A model generated the notes under the pieces. It worked only from the letters and a program-made list of their open reading frames with translations, made no database searches and was not told the origin of the DNA. Of a stretch of DNA of 64,000 nt, positions 40,501-49,491 are shown piece after piece. The stretch covers positions 1-64,000 of the forward strand of contig JAMWET010003876.1 of the NCBI GenBank assembly GCA_024036415.1. The letters run 5' to 3'. This DNA is from Prochilodus magdalenae (Eukaryota; Chordata; Actinopteri; Characiformes; Prochilodontidae). Position 1 is the first letter of the stretch, and the number at the start of each line of letters is the position of its first letter. The translations under genes were made by a program, and so were the position numbers.

Positions 40501-43500
40501 GTCAACATTTATGTTACTGTAAATAGAAGAGGAACTGATCTCCATAAGGTGTAAAGTTAAATAGAAAACATTAATTTAAACAAGTCACATTTGTAGAGCA
40601 GGGGAGGAGACAAAAGGAAAAGTGCATCAAGCTGAAGTTCGGTACCCCAAGAGATTTGAGCTCTTGGATGAATTTTACCACAGAAGCTTAAATGGTTTGT
40701 TAGGACTATGGCTTCTTTACGGTCATTATTAGGAAAGGCTTCTGTTGTAACTTTCAAAAATACTTGGATTCCTCAAACCATGTCCCAACAATCATCAACT
40801 GCAGCTACCTAACACTTTAAAATGAAAATAATGAATATTCACAAAGCAGGAGAAGAAGATAGAAGAAGATAGCAAAGCGTTAGCTGTAGCTGTTCCCTTA
40901 GTTTGTAATGCAAATATTGTATTCATGGAACATTCCCCTAATTTAAACATTGAAAATAGATAAACCATTATCTGTTTGTATGTGTTTGTCCTGGCAACCC
41001 ACTGGTCCGTAGCGCAACATTCATGGTAACCAAATGCATACGGATGGTTATCTAGATGGTCTGGATTCTGGAGATGACAAATGTATGTTGAGCTAATGTC
41101 TTTTTCTTGACTTCTCTGTAGGAATTGCTTGTTGGAGTGCAGTGTTCGAGAGGTGCGTGTGGTGGTGGCCTCCATCTTGGAGAAAACTCTGGAGAGTGCC
41201 CTGTATTTCCAGGACTCCGGACTGGACTGCCTTCTGGATATGCTGCTCTCGCTGCTGGACAAGGACGTGCCAGAAAACTGCAAGAATTGTTCCCAGTTTT
41301 TCAGCCTGTTTAGCAACTTTGCACAAAGGGTGAGAGACACTATAGTCGTACTAAATTATTAATCAAATTAAATGAAATGACATTTTCTAAAAGGCATGTC
41401 CAACCACAGGGATTCGGGCCTTGTCAGTTGTTGCTGAAGCATGCTGCTTATCGACGGATGCTTATCTTCCTCTTGGGTCCTAACCGGCAAAATAATCAGG
41501 TATGACCATCTGCACTGTAAATGCCTCTGGTCTCCGGCTCTGAGACTTGTTCAGCCATGTCGCAAATGGAAGTAAGTTGTTTGCTGTATTTGAAGGTCTT
41601 TCTCACTCTATCTGCTTCAGAACCGTCGGTGGAGTTCAGCTCAGGCACGAGAGTTCCTGCACCTGCATAACACGTTAGCTCTTGTGGTTTTACACACAGA
41701 CCTCACATCTCAAAGGACAGAGGGTAAGCACACATGCAGAACTTACTGCATCAAATGCAGATCTCACTCGTAGATTGATGAGCAGGAGTGAAAATATCTT
41801 TGTAATTGTACTGTATTGCTACACTTAAGTGTTATTTTAGAACATATTTGCCCTTATTGAATAGGATTATAATTACATACTTAATACCACCATTTTTTCC
41901 TCTTGCTAATTGTTTTATTATTTAATTCAGTCCAGTACTGGAAAGGTGCTATGCTCGTTGGTCTATGTTTAAGGACTGGTACAACTAAATGCCACAACCA
42001 TTAGTTGCACAACAAACCCTGGCCGTGGAAGGATATTCCAGTTGGTCAGATTTAGGTTCAGCCATGTTGTGTGACAATAGCACCTTAATGTACTTAATGA
42101 ACAGGTTCTCCTATCACTGTTTATTATTATTATTATTATTTTTTTGATTGCATGATGACAACGCCAAAATTAGTTGGGCTCACATTATGAAAGTGATTCA
42201 GGGAGTATGAGCTATCATTTTCATACACAAGTTGGCCGTCACAATTTTATTTTTTTCTATAAATCTGATAAGTATTAGAGATCTGCTATAGAAGACTTTG
42301 CAGAGTAGTTATACTCTTCTGACGTCAGTACAGGACCTCAGCTAAAATGAATGAAGCTCTTTCCACAAGGTTGTTGAAACAATGCTGTGACGATTGCCCA
42401 CTGTAATCGAAGCTAGAGGCTGTCTATCTTTTTTGGGCCAGGCAGTGTATGTTTAAATATCACTACTTTTTGTTTTTGCTTTTATAGTGCATTTTTGGTT
42501 TTATATAGCACTTAGCACTTTAAATAGAGATATTTATGTTAAAGTCCTTATATTATAGTGGGTGGCCTGGATAGTGCATGACGGCTTGTGAAAGTGATCC
42601 CTTTCCCCTCTGTGCATGATTAGCTCCTGGGACATTCAAACACAGTTCCTCTAGCCTTGTGGCTCCATCGTCGCCTCTTCTGCCACTACACCCAGATGTC
42701 AACACACTGCTCTTCAAACCTGAGGGACAGCCTTACTTGATGGAGGTAACACACAGACATTGATTAGGCACCTGTGTGCGTCGGTGCCCCTAAATAAATG
42801 TTATAGACACCAATGTATGTGGATAGGTTACATTAACGGAGTTGTGTCTTGCAGGTAATGTTTGCCATGCGTGAGCTGTCTGGGCCCTTGTCCTTCCTCA
42901 TAGAGATGGTGACATACTGCTGCTTCTGTAACGAGCCCTTCTCCTTGGGAGTGCTGCATCTGCTCAAGGTTAGGCATATCTGTCACACACTCTCAGATAC
43001 TCTCATCCAAGAAATACAGCACCACATTTTTCTGTATCTTGAAAACTTCAAATCAAATTTGATCTCACTGAGGTTCCTGCATCCCTCACAGCCCAGCAGC
43101 CAGATATATGATTTGTTATCTGTATTAGCAATATTGGACTTATTGATATTGTGAAAGTCAGCAAGATGTAAACGATCCACTAAGCAATTACGGAATGCTT
43201 GTTTTGTGTTATTAACATACTGACCAATCACAGACATTCTTTGGGTCAATAAAGTAATTCACATGACCCAACAAATACATCATCAATCAAATGTTTTTTT
43301 TTTCTTAACATCTGTAATGTTAGTTAATTTTGGGATGTTTTAAACTATAAATCTTTCATATAGGTCCTTTAACTATTAGTGGTGAATTAGTGTGTTCTGC
43401 AAAGCATTATGCAACCACAATATGTACCAGTGTCTTGTGCGGTGTTTTGACCATGTCACACAGCACTGCTCAACATCAGTAATGGTGCTAACTTAACATT

Positions 43501-45203
43501 GTCTCTGTTTTTAGAATCAGCTGGAGACGGCTCCTCCTCATGAGCTCAAGAACGTCTTCCAAATGCTTTTGGAGATTCTGGTGAGTGAGTTCAGAACACG
43601 GTGTAATCTAAATAATAATATCCTACGGGTTAGTAAACAGGAATTCCTATTCCAGTGCTCAAAAATGTCTACCAAGAGTTTACATTGATTACATGTGAAA
43701 AATGGTCATTATGACACGTGTGTACCCCAAACAGCTTAATTCCAGGTTTCATTGTACTTTTTCCAGATGGTAGAGGATCCTCTACAGTCCCAAAGACTGA
43801 AATATGCATTTGAGTCTGAGAAAGGGCTTCTGGGTAGGTACCATTCCTCCCTCTCAGTTATAATCAGTATTCATGCATTCTGTAATGTGACTGTAAGTGG
43901 TTTTGTTTTTTTATTGCTCTTTTTCCAGCTTTGATGCATCAGAGCAACAATGTAGACAGCAGCCGATGCTACCAGTGTGTAAAGTTCCTTGTCACTCTGG
44001 CTCAAAAGTAAGTGAACAGCTGATATTAATTTGCAGCTCTTCTCTAATAGCGTCTTGCTCTCTTACTTGCTCTCAGATTGTAGTAACCCACCAGAGGCAT
44101 GACATCATGCTTAATCAGATTTTAACATTTTACAGTGGACTGATTTTGATGTATGTGAGTTTTCAAACAAGATGAAGCTAATATCTGTGTTTCCCAGATG
44201 TGCTCCTGCTAAAGACTACTTCAAGGAGCTTTCAGGTCACTGGAGCTGGGCAGTGCAGTGGCTGCAGAAAAAGGCAAGTTGCTCTGTTCTCTCAAGCATT
44301 ATGCAAAAAGTTGTATGTAGTGCGATGACAGAACAGTTCCAGTACAGACTGATATAGACAGGCGTGCAGCTGACCAGTGTTCTGCTTTGTAAGAAATGCT
44401 GTAGGTAGATCAGAACAGTGCTTCATGAGCTTTTATGGTCATTTTATTTCTCTCCTAGATGTCTGAGCATTACTGGACACCTCAGAGCAATGTGTCCAAT
44501 GAGACGTCCACGGCTAAGACCTTCCAGCGAACCATCTCGGCGCAGGTATTTTACCTCACTGTAATGGTTGTAGTCCCAATTAGTCATACGGTATCATGCC
44601 TGTAGTGACTTAGCAGAATTAATAGGAAGTCTAGCATGGATCTGTCAGTTAGATTGACACAGCATGTGTTTTTGCGGTTTTTGATGTTTAGGACACACTG
44701 GCATATGCCACAGCTCTACTGAACGAGAAGGAGCAATCTGGAAGCAGTAATGGCTCTGATGGCAGCCCAGCTAATGAGAACTCGGACCGCAGCCTCAGAC
44801 AGGTACGCACAATTCCAACTCATTTGTTCAAGTACATTGCCAGTCTTGCAAAGCTAAGCGTGATCTCATAATGAAAATAATCTGGGGACACCTTGTTTAC
44901 CTGCTGAAATGAAGTGATATTTGCTGCTCACAAGGGCATGCTGCCTCTAGTTCTGTTTTAATGTCCAGAGTGAATAACAAATGCAGATGAGCTAGCCAGT
45001 GAAACCAGATTGTTAACTGTGTGTCCACGCATTTTGGTTGGTTATTGATTGTTAAAGAATGGATAGATTGTAATATGTTGTTTTGTATGTAATGCATTTT
45101 AATTATGATATAATAATATTGCTCTCTCCTTTTGTTTCAGGGCTCAGAGTCTCCTATGATGTTGGGTGACTCAAAAAGTGATTTAGAAGATGTTGACCCC
45201 TAA
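6327..45203 (+). CDS. usp24: Ubiquitin carboxyl-terminal hydrolase 24 (65 exons, 5' end outside window)
   Basis: This is a large cysteine-type deubiquitinase that removes ubiquitin from substrate proteins. I placed 65 coding exons by GT-AG (once GC-AG) sites, reading phase and similarity to human USP24 as I know it. Their lengths add to 7,503 nt, exactly 2,500 codons plus TAA at 45201-45203, and every junction keeps phase, which is a strong check on the model. The N-terminal UBA region lies upstream. Order: helical N-terminal repeats (residues 1-816 of the in-window protein), a ubiquitin-like segment (about 817-944), a serine-rich linker and more helical repeats (to 1558), the USP catalytic domain (about 1559-1950), and a long helical C-terminus ending in an acidic tail. 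The catalytic Cys is residue 1581 and the His 1853. Their spacing of 272 equals that of human C1698 and H1970 as recalled. No stop or frameshift was seen, so the gene looks functional. Exon positions are in the block entries. Confidence 0.97.
8772..8804. repeat. (TG)n(CG)n microsatellite in usp24 intron 4
   Basis: A TG run of about 24 nt passes into GC/GT alternation (gtgcgcgcgcgtgcacg), a potential Z-DNA tract. Confidence 0.9.
11092..11138. repeat. (GA)n purine tract in usp24 intron 6
   Basis: Purine-only sequence made largely of GA repeats (gagagagagagaaagagagag, then aaaaaggggaggggta), about 45 nt long. Confidence 0.85.
12120..12352 (+). repeat. Foldback/MITE-like interspersed repeat, copy 1
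   Basis: Within usp24 intron 6. The stretch tcattctcagcactgcagtg, then tgtgttagtgtgtgttgtgc, cagtgctgctggagta and ccaaccaaaactatccagcc belongs to a short element that I recognise as very common in otophysan fish genomes. Complete copies have long inverted ends. Only the left half seems present here. A second, oppositely oriented copy is at about 61950-62275. Confidence 0.65.
14290..18580 (+). CDS. usp24: usp24 exons 7-14 (helical repeat region)
   Basis: Exons: 14290-14355, 14672-14746, 14901-15059, 15165-15279, 16942-17045, 17279-17386, 18106-18201, 18419-18580, covering in-window residues 203-497. Matching segments include [84 protein letters not shown] and [17 protein letters not shown]. 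The region is predominantly helical and in this protein family is thought to form ARM/HEAT-like scaffolding around the protease. The last exon ends in ...IKCIEDIKK. In human the next residues are a short linker (PGEWSGLEKNKK...) that I could not find here. The reading frame stays intact without it. Confidence 0.94.
19703..19970. mobile_element. MITE with 15-bp inverted ends (TTAGGGTTGGGCGAT)
   Basis: The left end TTAGGGTTGGGCGAT (19703-19717) pairs with ATCGCCCACCCCTAA (19956-19970) at 14 of 15 positions. The 268-bp interior is AT-rich and non-coding. It lies in usp24 intron 14. Ends of this type (GGGNTGGGCGATA) are common on non-autonomous DNA transposons of fishes; the superfamily is not certain. 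Confidence 0.75.
20087..21005. mobile_element. Possible hAT-type MITE
   Basis: GATGCACC at 20087-20094 faces GGTGCATC at 20998-21005, with similar inner text (accggtatcag against tgttatcaggtc, and ggtactcagtattgg). The ends resemble a known fish hAT-derived repeat. The inverted repeat is short and imperfect and the interior is about 0.9 kb without coding sequence, so the call is tentative. It lies in usp24 intron 14, directly before the acceptor region of exon 15. Confidence 0.5.
21119..23243 (+). CDS. usp24: usp24 exons 15-23 (helical repeat region)
   Basis: Exons: 21119-21226, 21333-21482, 21664-21795, 21929-22040, 22270-22346, 22561-22701, 22809-22862, 22967-23082, 23177-23243, covering in-window residues 498-816. 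Diagnostic stretches are [91 protein letters not shown] and [19 protein letters not shown]. These exons are closely packed with introns mostly of 100-250 nt, typical of compact fish genes. The acceptor of 21119 is built from a TG repeat. The intron after 23243 received the Tc1/mariner insertion. Confidence 0.95.
23583..23789 (+). repeat. Left terminal inverted repeat of the Tc1 element
   Basis: The 207-bp arm starts CAGTGGGGAAAATAAG and ends near GGTCAATAACAAA. It matches the reverse complement of 24972-25178 except for one base seen by eye. Confidence 0.93.
23798..24819 (-). pseudogene. Broken Tc1-family transposase
   Basis: The first open frame (24819-24265, 184 codons) starts [16 protein letters not shown] and carries the paired helix-turn-helix DNA-binding region (about residues 5-105) and the first catalytic Asp in [11 protein letters not shown]. 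The second frame (open from 24184 to 23798) carries the second Asp in HDNDPKHTA and the Glu in [10 protein letters not shown], the other two residues of a DDE catalytic triad. Between them the frame shifts near 24270 and there is an in-frame TAA at 24196-24194. A normal Tc1 transposase is about 340 residues in one frame, so this copy cannot make an active enzyme. Confidence 0.92.
24972..25178 (-). repeat. Right terminal inverted repeat of the Tc1 element
   Basis: This is the reverse complement of the left arm at 23583-23789, ending CTTATTTTCCCCACTG next to the TA target duplication. Confidence 0.93.
25352..26901 (+). CDS. usp24: usp24 exons 24-26 (ubiquitin-like segment)
   Basis: Exons: 25352-25462, 25828-25926, 26728-26901, covering in-window residues 817-944. 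The run from [18 protein letters not shown] through [30 protein letters not shown] and [12 protein letters not shown] has the beta-strand, helix, strand pattern of a ubiquitin-like fold, as known in USP9X/USP24-type enzymes; the fold assignment is inference. It is followed by a low-complexity Ser/Ala/Gly stretch in exon 26 (codons around 26808-26880). The acceptor at 25828 lies behind a TG-rich tract. Exon 24 is the first exon downstream of the transposon. Confidence 0.93.
25524..25578. repeat. (CT)n(CA)20 microsatellite in usp24 intron 24
   Basis: About 15 nt of CT repeat is followed by about 40 nt of uninterrupted CA repeat. Confidence 0.95.
27567..34351 (+). CDS. usp24: usp24 exons 27-40 (linker and second helical region)
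   Basis: Exons: 27567-27652, 27755-27863, 28155-28313, 29129-29226, 29368-29463, 30089-30317, 31057-31219, 31424-31579, 32131-32201, 32370-32530, 32741-32802, 33046-33237, 33939-34053, 34207-34351, covering in-window residues 945-1558. Matching segments include [83 protein letters not shown] text, [13 protein letters not shown] and [19 protein letters not shown]. Exons 29 and 32 are rich in Ser/Thr/Arg and look like flexible, possibly phosphorylated linkers. The exon 36 acceptor (32368-32369) sits directly after CA repeats. The donors of exons 36 and 39 (GTCTCT, GTGACT) are weaker than average. Confidence 0.94.
28070..28146. repeat. CT-rich low-complexity tract before usp24 exon 29
   Basis: Imperfect CTCTGT/CTCT repeats lie in usp24 intron 28 just upstream of the exon 29 acceptor (28153-28154) and supply its pyrimidine tract. 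A similar CT tract precedes exon 4 (8401-8446). Confidence 0.85.
34496..38182 (+). CDS. usp24: usp24 exons 41-49 (USP catalytic domain)
   Basis: Exons: 34496-34615, 35003-35128, 35263-35361, 35608-35690, 36294-36435, 36552-36671, 36816-37036, 37762-37886, 38041-38182. This is the peptidase C19 domain. The Cys box [20 protein letters not shown] carries the nucleophile at codon 34562-34564. QQDAYEFF is in exon 43. Two CxxC pairs (KICKDC in exon 44, YYCEKC in exon 45) form the usual zinc-binding fingers. [17 protein letters not shown] is in exon 46. The His box [15 protein letters not shown] has the general base at codon 37008-37010. The third catalytic position is in WYKFND of exon 48. [11 protein letters not shown] closes the domain. 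All key residues are present, so an active enzyme is expected. It would hydrolyse the isopeptide bond at the ubiquitin C-terminus. Confidence 0.97.
38608..45203 (+). CDS. usp24: usp24 exons 50-65 (C-terminal region and stop)
   Basis: Exons: 38608-38758, 38997-39092, 39335-39438, 39556-39669, 41122-41329, 41410-41499, 41621-41723, 42624-42745, 42855-42968, 43515-43580, 43767-43833, 43929-44007, 44198-44273, 44459-44545, 44692-44802, 45141-45203. Clear matches are [79 protein letters not shown] and [12 protein letters not shown]. The protein ends [12 protein letters not shown], an acidic tail also seen in the human protein. Exon 62 ends at 44273 with a GC donor (AAG then gcaagt) instead of GT. 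Residues diverge most from human in exons 53-57. Confidence 0.95.
39670..41121 (+). other. usp24: usp24 intron 53 (1.45 kb)
   Basis: It holds the truncated Tc1-type fragment at 40470-40930. The first half (39900-40300) is unique-looking sequence with GT-rich patches and no coding evidence. Confidence 0.65.
40470..40930 (+). mobile_element. 5' fragment of a different Tc1/mariner family
   Basis: This matches from memory the left part of a widespread Tc1-like element. It opens with tgcaaatgtttgagcatccc and gttactgtaaatag and continues with gcttctttacggtcattatta. It then has attcctcaaaccatgtccca and, before it stops, the start of the transposase frame (cacaaagcaggagaag, gatagcaaagcgtt, gtagctgttccc). 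The rest of the transposase and the right end are missing, so the copy is 3'-truncated. It lies in usp24 intron 53 in the same orientation as the gene. Boundaries are approximate. Confidence 0.7.
44274..44458 (+). other. usp24: GC-AG intron 62 of usp24
   Basis: Exon 62 must end after CAG AAA AAG at 44273 to keep the conserved QWLQKKMSEHYW text across the junction. The next bases are gcaagt, a consensus donor with C in place of T at position +2, and the intron ends ctcctag at 44458. No GT nearby would keep phase and sequence. GC-AG introns are a minor, U2-type class in vertebrates. Confidence 0.85.
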
Positions 45204-48200
45204 CTATCATCAGCAGCAGCAGCAGCAGGGGCAGTTTTTATAATAGCAAAAAAAATCCCTCCAATGGAGAGACATTGTGGCTCCAAGCAGCCAATCAAAA
45301 GACTGCATTTGCCCTCCTACGGGCAGGAAAAGGATTGCCAGGAAACAAAAGGCAGCAATGCATCCAATCAGAACACTGTCTTCAGGTTGCCCTGGTGTAA
45401 CTGAGTCCCATACTGCAAGTGGAGCTCAGCAGAACATGGAGGAGGTTTTTTTGTTTTCTTAAAACTTTTCACGCAGAACTACAAGATTCAGTGGTGCCGA
45501 GGGAGGGGTGGGAGTTTTAAAACAGGAAAAAAAACAAAAAGAAAAGTGCTGTTTTGTGGATATTTGCCAATATAATGAGAGAGATACTATCCATGACTTA
45601 AAGCTGTGTTCAATAGGTGTAATTTCAAATGTAAAATAATATTTTTAAGAATCCTATATCTCTTTTCCCCCCTTTTCCATCAGTTTGAGTGTTGCCTCAT
45701 AATCAGCTCTAAGAGGAACTTGCAAGCCTCAGATAGTTAAATAATGACTGAGCCTTTTTTCCACCCCTCTCTTTCTCTTGCTGATATTTTTTAAATGCAC
45801 TTTACATATGAGTTCAATTTGTCAGGGAGGGGGGAGCAGGAGACATTTGACAGGTTCCTCACTTAGACGATTGAATGGCCATATCCCTTGCTGCTTTGCT
45901 TTCTTTTTTGTTCGGTTCTGTTCTTTTCTTTTCTGGTGCTGCCTGGGAAGAGGGTGTGAAATCGAAGTGCATTGTGGGATGGGTCTCGGATCGCTACAGC
46001 ACGACTGTGTCTTTCTTCAGCCTCACCACATCCATGGTAACCGGTGCGGTGACCATGGCAATTGAGATGGCCCCCCCATGGTGTCGGCTCTTACTGCACG
46101 ATTTCTTGGACATGCAGACCTCGTTCAGATATGCAAAGGGAGCGTTGTGGTCATTTCCAGTTCTTACAGAAAATCACCATGGAGAAGGATTTTGTGCAAG
46201 AAAAGAAAAAGTAGGCACAGATCAACCCTGTTCTTCACTTTGCTCCATAAAAACATTTCCGGAATGCTAAGTGCCAGAAGCAGCCAACTGACCTCTTACG
46301 GTGGAGGCGGAGTTTTGTGTTTTTTGCATCATTTTCTGTGTCTGATGTTTTTCTCTTTTGTTGTGACTTTGTCTCAAGCCTGCTGTCTTGTACGGATGCC
46401 AACACAAACCACGCATGCACATGCTGTCTTTCACTCTTGGTTCTCTCTCTTGGCTCTGATTTGTCCCTCTGTGGCAGTGCAGTGGGAGCAGATGTTTTTC
46501 GTCAGCATGCAGCCTGACGCCTGACTGTTTTTTGCTCAGAACTGTACTCATCCAATTATTCAGTGACCCGACACACACTCAAAAACTACACCTCAGCTCT
46601 GGTTCTAAAAAAAACATCTTGGTGGATGAACACAGTGTCTACAAAGAGTCTGGAGGCTTAATAGGATAAGAGCTAGTCATATCACACAATCAACCTCACA
46701 CGTGATGCTTTTTAGCTTTAACTTTCAATGCTTGTTCAGGGGTTTTACTTTTCCAACAGCCGTTTTATGATTATTTGCTTGTATGTGTTTACTTCTATCA
46801 CTTCTGTCTGCCTTATAGCACACATGCATGGTGGAAAGTGGAGGACAGGGAAAGAGGAGTGGGGGGGTGGGGACAGCGAGAGAGAGAGAACTGGAGGAGT
46901 GCAGAGGTGACACTGTTTTGTATGTGGAGCCCGCAAGTGCCTTTACCCCAGTCCTCCTTAACCAGTCTTTCAGTTTCCCTCAAATATGATTTACAAATCA
47001 CACAGCAATGGCACTGCTGCACTCCTCATCGAGTGCCAAAAGAAGGAAAGGAGTGCTAGGCAGGGTGCCAAGGGTCAGTGCGGTACTCATTTTGACCCCT
47101 GACTTTGATTATGCTGAACGGATTCTTCACTCTTGACCATTTCACTTGGCAGCTCCTCGTGCCTTTTTGTTGTTTTCTGAGCCAGAGCGGAATCTGAAGC
47201 TCAGAAAGAGCAGGGCCGAGGAGAGTGTGCTGCTTATTTTGTACTTAGACTAGACTAGACGAGAGCGCTTAGCTACTTTCACACGATGTTTACAGACCTT
47301 TCTGAACACTGCACCACGTTTGCTTTTCAGAAGGAAGCATTGCATGAAATGTCTTTAGTTGCCAATTCTTTTCTCTTTTTTTTCTTTTTTTTTCCTTTTT
47401 CTTTTTTGAATCTCTCAGCTGTTATGAAACTTAAGTCGAGTGACTAGGATGGGCTCGTGCAAGTTCCTGAACAATCATCCTTAAATAGTGAAGAGAAATG
47501 CTGTCGTTTACCTCATTGTCACCTGCTGTTCGTATGTCTGCACCAGAGTGTCACGGTTACTGTGCTTTGCTTATGCATGTATGTCAGTGAATGTAAGTGC
47601 GAGAGCTTGACTGTGATGTCTTTTGTTAAAGCTGTTTATGGGTCATTAGAACCGACTAGAGAGCAAACAGGGGTCTTTGTCCCCACAATACCATTTTAGC
47701 CTCTTCTTCTGCCTCCTTGCAATCAACAGACTGCAGCCACCCACTGTAGAGTTAATATATTGCGGTCAGGTGAATCACACCGTTTTTAGGATAATCAGAT
47801 GCTGAAGTCCACATGTTGCCCTGTTGTTGTTTTATGGTTGTCCTATAAACCGAGGCCTCGCAGCATTAGGGTTTCAGCTCTGGGCTTGGTTTAAGGGGGC
47901 ACAGTTGACCAGACCAGTGCCTTGACCCAAGGCTGATCTCTCCATGAGGCACTTTCACCCACAAACCTCAACACAACTTCCTTTATTAGTTTGTCACTTG
48001 CAGTAAAACGTTTGCAACAGCCTTGTATTTTGGACAGATGCTTTAACTTCACTCAACGCTGAAGCCCAACAGGTAGCTGGACTCTCATGTAAGGTGGAGA
48101 ATTTTAGGGAAAGCGCACTGAACGCTTTGAATACAGCCTCCATTTTTTTTCCACCCCCTTTGCGATTGTCATGTTCCCCTCTCTCGAGCGTTTTTAAAGG

Positions 48201-48390
48201 GCAGGTCATTGGCAGGGGCTGGAGACACTTAAGAGTTTTATTTACTGACACTGTCCGCATGTCTGCCGAGGACGTGTGACGTGTCAGAATTCAAAAATGC
48301 ATGTTACAACGACGTTTTAATTTGTACATCAGAGTTTGATTATGGGAACTATTTGATATAAAACAATGAATAAAACTGGAATGCACAACC
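45204..48390 (+). other. usp24: usp24 3' untranslated region
   Basis: About 3.2 kb follow the TAA with no splice-supported coding sequence. The first canonical AATAAA downstream of the stop is at 48369-48374, so the 3' UTR probably runs to about 48390. It begins with a CAG-rich patch (near 45211-45228) and contains T-rich tracts (47377-47408) and a compact 27-nt hairpin at 46032-46058. Open frames of up to 148 codons occur (for example 46078-46524) but have no start context, domain or homologue that I recognise. The end is inferred from the poly(A) signal, not from transcript data. Confidence 0.7.
48369..48374 (+). terminator. usp24: Poly(A) signal of usp24
   Basis: AATAAA in the context caatgAATAAAactgg, about 3.17 kb after the stop codon. 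It is followed within 50 nt by a T/G-rich stretch (ttttgtctttgtgtg near 48408-48422), as expected of a downstream element. I saw no earlier canonical hexamer in the UTR. Confidence 0.65.
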
Positions 48391-48474
48391 TTTTATAAAC
48401 TGTGGAACTTTTGTCTTTGTGTGACCGCATCTCTTGGAGTGAGAAGGAGGAGAGTTTGGCCCAAGCCAAGTCCT

Positions 48475-49491
48475 TTTATTCTTACAAAACAGATCAAAAC
48501 AAACATTTACAAGAAAAGGGCTGGTGGAATACATTCACTGGATGCCGAAAAGGGTTGATGATGGAGACACTCCTCCAGAAACATCAAGATTTGGCAAACA
48601 TGGTGAACATCACAGGAGTGAAAAGTAAAAGTACAGTACAGGTAAAAAATTGGCTTAACAGTAGCTGAACGTGAACAAATGACATCATGTGAGGCATGAC
48701 TCTTGGCTTAGTTATTAGTTAACTGAAATGATTTGCCAAGCATTTATTTATTCCAGTACCACAGTATAGGTAGCCGAGTAAACCAAGAGGAAACGTTTGT
48801 GCTGGCTAGAGGTGTGCTTCAAAGATGAGAGGTGATCAACACCATACACAAGTGGCAAAAAGATTTGAGCAATGCCCCTCAGTGCATCTATGGCATCACT
48901 TCAAAGAACACTTTTACACGATTTTCATAGAAAGCATATGTAGAGGTTCAGAAAATATCAGAGAGAAGCAAACTGAAACATGTCATTATGGAGTGTCACA
49001 ATTGAAGACTTTGAATTGATCTTAACTGATCCTAAAGTGATCTTTCAATTTACAGCTTCAAATGCTGCATAACATAGTAGTAGCCTAATTTTGCCCTCAC
49101 TTCTTTTCATTTTATAGATGCATTATGTTACACAGTGTTAAAAAGCACGTTTAAAGCTTCTTAAGAACTTGATGGTGTTTGAGACATGATGCGTCTTGCA
49201 CTATTCATCATGGAACCTTAAAGACGTTGATCTAGTAGTTCCAGTACCATCCGAAGAGGGAAACCAGTCACCAGATTGAATTGCTGATTCACTGAATTGA
49301 GGACAGAGGGGTAAAAGAAACTCCTCTTTCTCTATGAAAGCAGGACTGTGTAGTGCAATGGACAATCCAGGTCACTCTATACAGCTCCTTTTGGTAACTG
49401 ACCTTATGCAGACTCTTAAGTTCAGGGGATGCAGAGTGGACAGCAGGTTGATAATGGCTCATTTGGAGCAACACACTAGTGGTAGGTTTAC
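48475..49491 (-). other. pcsk9: pcsk9 3' untranslated region
   Basis: This is the minus-strand sequence after the TGA at 49492-49494. On the minus strand AATAAA hexamers occur at 48743-48752 (two overlapping copies) and at 48475-48480, giving a 3' UTR of about 0.75 or 1.0 kb. No coding potential is evident. The distal signal lies only about 100 bp from the opposing usp24 poly(A) signal, so the two transcription units end almost back to back. Which signal is used cannot be told without transcripts. Confidence 0.55.
48743..48752 (-). terminator. pcsk9: Candidate proximal poly(A) signals of pcsk9
   Basis: On the plus strand the sequence reads tttatttatt, which on the minus strand gives two overlapping AATAAA hexamers about 740 nt after the pcsk9 stop. 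A further hexamer at 48475-48480 (minus) could serve as a distal signal. Confidence 0.55.

Noticed and set aside
46078..46524. 148-codon plus-strand open frame in the usp24 3' UTR
   Set aside because: No domain, no splice context, and it overlaps other frames of similar length in unconstrained UTR sequence.
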